Source: Pelotomaculum sp. UBA5255
Lineage (GTDB): Bacteria; Bacillota; Desulfotomaculia; Desulfotomaculales; Pelotomaculaceae
Reading direction: 5' to 3'
NCBI GenBank assembly: GCA_002408725.1
Contig: DHTR01000052.1
Span: 11,582 to 19,917, forward strand
Length of the DNA stretch: 8,336 nt
The translations under genes were made by a program, and so were the position numbers. The first letter of the stretch is position 1; each line of letters begins with the position of its first letter. Positions 6,230-8,336 of the stretch are shown here, piece after piece. The notes under the pieces are model-generated. The model made no database searches. It saw only the letters and a program-made list of their open reading frames with translations, and was not told the origin of the DNA.

Positions 6230-7384
6230 ATGTCCGGTTCAAATTTTATAATTTCTAAAGAGGACTGGTCGCTTCACCGCAAGGGGGAAATTGACCGGCA
6301 ACGCCACCAGGAAAAGGTGCGGGAAGCAATCAAAAAGAACCTTGCCGACATTGTCAGTGAAGAAAGCATTATCATGCACGACGGTCGCAAAATGGTCAAG
6401 GTCCCCATCCGATCTCTGGACGAGTTTCATTTCCGCTTTGACTTTGGAAAACAGAAGCACAGCGGTCAGGGAGACGGCAAAAGCAAACAGGGGGATATAA
6501 TTTACTCCGAGCCGCAGCAGGGGCATGGCAAGGGCAAGGGAGCCGGGGATGAGCCCGGGATTGATTATTATGAGACCGACATCACCGTCGATGAATTGGC
6601 TGCCATGATCTTTGAGGACCTGGGTTTGCCGAACCTGGAACAGAAAAGAAAACCGGAGCTTGCCTCCGAATCGGTGGAGTTTAAGGATATCCGGAAAAAG
6701 GGGATTGCCGGCAACATCGATCGCAAACGCACGATCATGGAGGCAATTAAGCGCAGCTCCCTGAAGGGAAAGCCAGGTTTGTATGAAATTACGCCTGATG
6801 ACCTGCGCTATAAAACATGGGAAGTAACTTTTAAATACGAGTCGAGTGCCGTAGTCCTGGCCATGATGGACACTTCAGGGTCAATGGGGCCCTTTGAAAA
6901 GTATATTGCCCGCAGCTTTTTCTTCTGGATGGTCCGCTTTTTGCGTACCAAGTATAACAATGTCCAGATTGTTTTCTTGGCCCACCATACAGAGGCCAAG
7001 GAAACCTCCGAGGAAGAGTTTTTTACCAAGGGGGCCAGCGGGGGGACCCGCTGCTCCTCCGTCTATAAACTGGCCCTGGAGGTCATTGAAAAACGCTACA
7101 GCCCCCAGGACTACAACATTTATGCTTTTCACTTCTCGGATGGGGATAATCTGGCCTCGGACAACGAAAAATGCATCAAGCAGCTCAATGCGCTGCTTAA
7201 GGTCTGCAACATGGTGGGGTACGGTGAAATTGAGGGTCCCTATTACTATACCAGCACCCTGCGCACGGCTTTCAAACGCATCCAGAACCAGAAGTTTACC
7301 TGTGTCACCATTAGGGACAAAAGTGGGGTCTATCCCGCCCTGAAAAAGTTCTTCACCCAGACACCGGATCGAGCAAAGACATAG
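6230..7384 (+). CDS. yhbH: YhbH/YeaH family protein (DUF444) with a von Willebrand A-like domain
   Basis: This 384-residue DUF444 protein is the usual partner of PrkA (YhbH in Bacillus, YeaH in Escherichia coli). Bacillus YhbH is linked to sporulation; its molecular role is not settled. The N-terminal part (about 1-75) is charged and contains DGRKMVKVPIRSLDEFHFRF. A glycine- and lysine-rich, probably disordered linker follows (about 76-107). The C-terminal half is a vWA-like domain with an apparently complete metal-ion-dependent adhesion site: DTSGS (214-218), Thr273 in SGGTRCSS, and Asp304 in HFSDGDN. Such domains pair with AAA+ ATPases in other systems, so a PrkA-YhbH complex is a reasonable inference. 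The expected third member, SpoVR, does not follow. A structured non-coding gap and an oxidoreductase gene come next. Confidence 0.93.
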   Translation: MSGSNFIISKEDWSLHRKGEIDRQRHQEKVREAIKKNLADIVSEESIIMHDGRKMVKVPIRSLDEFHFRFDFGKQKHSGQGDGKSKQGDIIYSEPQQGHGKGKGAGDEPGIDYYETDITVDELAAMIFEDLGLPNLEQKRKPELASESVEFKDIRKKGIAGNIDRKRTIMEAIKRSSLKGKPGLYEITPDDLRYKTWEVTFKYESSAVVLAMMDTSGSMGPFEKYIARSFFFWMVRFLRTKYNNVQIVFLAHHTEAKETSEEEFFTKGASGGTRCSSVYKLALEVIEKRYSPQDYNIYAFHFSDGDNLASDNEKCIKQLNALLKVCNMVGYGEIEGPYYYTSTLRTAFKRIQNQKFTCVTIRDKSGVYPALKKFFTQTPDRAKT

Positions 7385-7571
7385 AAGGGGCCTTTTAAGG
7401 CGCGTTGTGGCAGGACCGATTGGTAATCCTTCGGGTTCGGGAAACCAGGTTTATCCTGAAGGCATAAAATAAAAGTTGGGTTTTTCAGGTAAAGGTTAAA
7501 AACCTGGATCTGGTAAATTTGAAGCTTTTTGCTCCTCCCTTGAATATACTGTTGCAAAGGGAGGGCTTTTT
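7385..7571 (+). promoter_or_regulatory. Structured non-coding gap, candidate leader of the oxidoreductase gene
   Basis: These 187 bases separate yhbH from the oxidoreductase ATG and hold no gene. Pairings seen by eye: CCTTCGGG (7428-7435) with CCTGAAGG (7455-7462), eight pairs including one G-U; CCAGGTTT (7445-7452) with AAACCTGG (7500-7507), eight perfect pairs; AGGTT (7493-7497) with AACCT (7501-7505); and the final hairpin at 7533-7571. The second pairing conflicts with the third and crosses the first. Switching is therefore conceivable, but I do not recognise a known riboswitch class or T-box, and no clear promoter is seen. Confidence 0.35.
7533..7571 (+). terminator. Intrinsic terminator-like hairpin overlapping the oxidoreductase ribosome site
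   Basis: CCTCCCTT (7534-7541) pairs perfectly with AAGGGAGG (7557-7564), and T7533-G7565 adds a wobble. The loop is 15 bases, and T5 (7567-7571) follows closely. The right arm is also the Shine-Dalgarno (AGGGAGGG) of the gene starting at 7572, 6 bases away. It may end the prkA-yhbH transcript, attenuate the next gene, or hide its ribosome site. Confidence 0.6.
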
Positions 7572-8336
7572 ATGTCTGTAGTGGTCGTCGGCGGGGGCTG
7601 GGCAGGGTGTGCTGCTGCTTATGCGGCGAGATTAGCCGGGGCCCGTGCAGTTATTTTGGAAAGAACCGATATGCTTCTCGGTACCGGCCTGGTGGGTGGG
7701 ATTATGTGCAACAACGGCCGTCTCACCGCGTTAGAAGAGCTGCGGGAGCTGGGCGGGGGGGAATTTCTCGGGTTAATTGAAGGGGTTGCGACTCACCACC
7801 GGCTTGATTTTCCGGGACACCGCCACGCCATGTTGTATGATGTTACCAGGATAGAACCGGCTGTGAGGACGAAGCTACGTGCTCTTGGAGTGGAATTAAA
7901 GCTGCAGAAAAGAATGACCGGAGTTGCGGAAAGCGGCGGCCGGATTATAGGTGTGCTCACAGCTGATGACGAAATCATTGAGGGTGATGTGTTTATCGAC
8001 TGCACCGGTACGGCCGGCCCGGTGCAGAACTGTATCCGGTACGGTACCGGGTGCGCCATGTGCATCCTGCGTTGCCCAACCTTCGGTCCTCGCGTCAGTT
8101 TAACAGCCCAGGCCGGGATCCCGGAGCTCAGGGCCGGCAAAGGCTTTCCCCAGTTTGAGGCGATGAGCGGGTCTTGCAAGTTGGAAAAGAAGTCGCTGTC
8201 TTCCAACCTGGTTAGGACATTGGAGAGGGACGGCGTTCTGGTTATTCCCTTACCCAGGCGCCTTCAAAAAAACGAACAGCTTCAACGGAAGGCCTGCCAG
8301 CAGTACGCAATTAGTGATTTTTCTGAGAACCTGGTG
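7572..8336 (+). CDS. FAD-dependent oxidoreductase, 3' part beyond the window
   Basis: The frame is open from ATG 7572 to the window end (255 codons) with no stop. The start is set by AGGGAGGG 6 bases upstream. The N-terminus VVVVGGGWAGCAAAYAARLAG with ILE at 28-30 is a Rossmann dinucleotide-binding fold for FAD (GxGxxG). LVGGIMCNNG (40-49) and FIDCTGTAGP (141-150) match later FAD-contact segments of GidA/fumarate-reductase-like flavoproteins. A cysteine cluster follows: Cys154, then CAMCILRCP with Cys161, Cys164 and Cys168, in CxxCxxxCP spacing as in iron-sulfur proteins, then FGPRVS. Substrate and partner are unknown. It is separated from yhbH by a structured gap and is probably its own regulatory unit. 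Assignment to the FAD superfamily is firm; anything narrower is not. Confidence 0.82.
   Translation, partial: MSVVVVGGGWAGCAAAYAARLAGARAVILERTDMLLGTGLVGGIMCNNGRLTALEELRELGGGEFLGLIEGVATHHRLDFPGHRHAMLYDVTRIEPAVRTKLRALGVELKLQKRMTGVAESGGRIIGVLTADDEIIEGDVFIDCTGTAGPVQNCIRYGTGCAMCILRCPTFGPRVSLTAQAGIPELRAGKGFPQFEAMSGSCKLEKKSLSSNLVRTLERDGVLVIPLPRRLQKNEQLQRKACQQYAISDFSENLV

Noticed and set aside
7415..7450. GGTTCGGGAAACC segment as a tRNA T-arm or tRNA remnant
   Set aside because: No acceptor, D-arm or anticodon arm can be arranged around it.
7793..8206. Long - strand open frame opposite the flavoenzyme gene
   Set aside because: It is antisense to a frame with clear FAD motifs and has no recognisable motif of its own.

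Overview
The window looks like a chromosomal segment of an endospore-forming, low- to mid-GC Firmicute, most like the Desulfotomaculum/Pelotomaculum (Peptococcaceae) group of Clostridia. This is inferred from gene content: the Gram-positive MurT/GatD pair, PrkA followed by YhbH, strong AGGAGG-type ribosome sites, TTG starts and intrinsic terminators. No rRNA, tRNA, IS element, CRISPR array or phage gene was seen. Every confident gene is on the + strand.

Layout. Positions 1-271 are non-coding, with a terminator-like hairpin (91-129) that probably ends an off-window gene, followed by two TATAAT hexamers. Next come an acylphosphatase (272-559) and, 3 bases later, a metallo-beta-lactamase-fold hydrolase (563-1525). 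A tetraloop terminator-like hairpin (1567-1588) precedes murT (1621-3000) and gatD (2997-3740). Their products amidate the D-glutamate of lipid II. Both are best read as starting at TTG, and they overlap in a TTGA. A short, AT-rich stretch then carries an unrecognised 53-residue ORF (3850-4011) with a strong Shine-Dalgarno sequence, a terminator-like hairpin (4047-4090), and a gene-free interval before prkA.

prkA (4323-6218) and yhbH (6230-7384) form a tight two-gene operon associated with stress and sporulation. In many bacteria spoVR follows this pair. Here the next gene is instead a FAD-dependent oxidoreductase (7572 to beyond the window end). It carries a cysteine cluster of the CxxCxxxCP type. 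The 187-base gap before it contains several possible RNA pairings. Its last element is an 8-9 bp hairpin ending in T5 whose right arm is the Shine-Dalgarno sequence of the oxidoreductase gene.

Most of the window is ordinary: cell-wall amidation plus the PrkA module. The parts most worth a second look are the structured leader of the oxidoreductase gene, the enzyme itself, and the small unrecognised ORF. No complete novel system is visible. Family assignments come from motifs recognised by eye, not from database searches.
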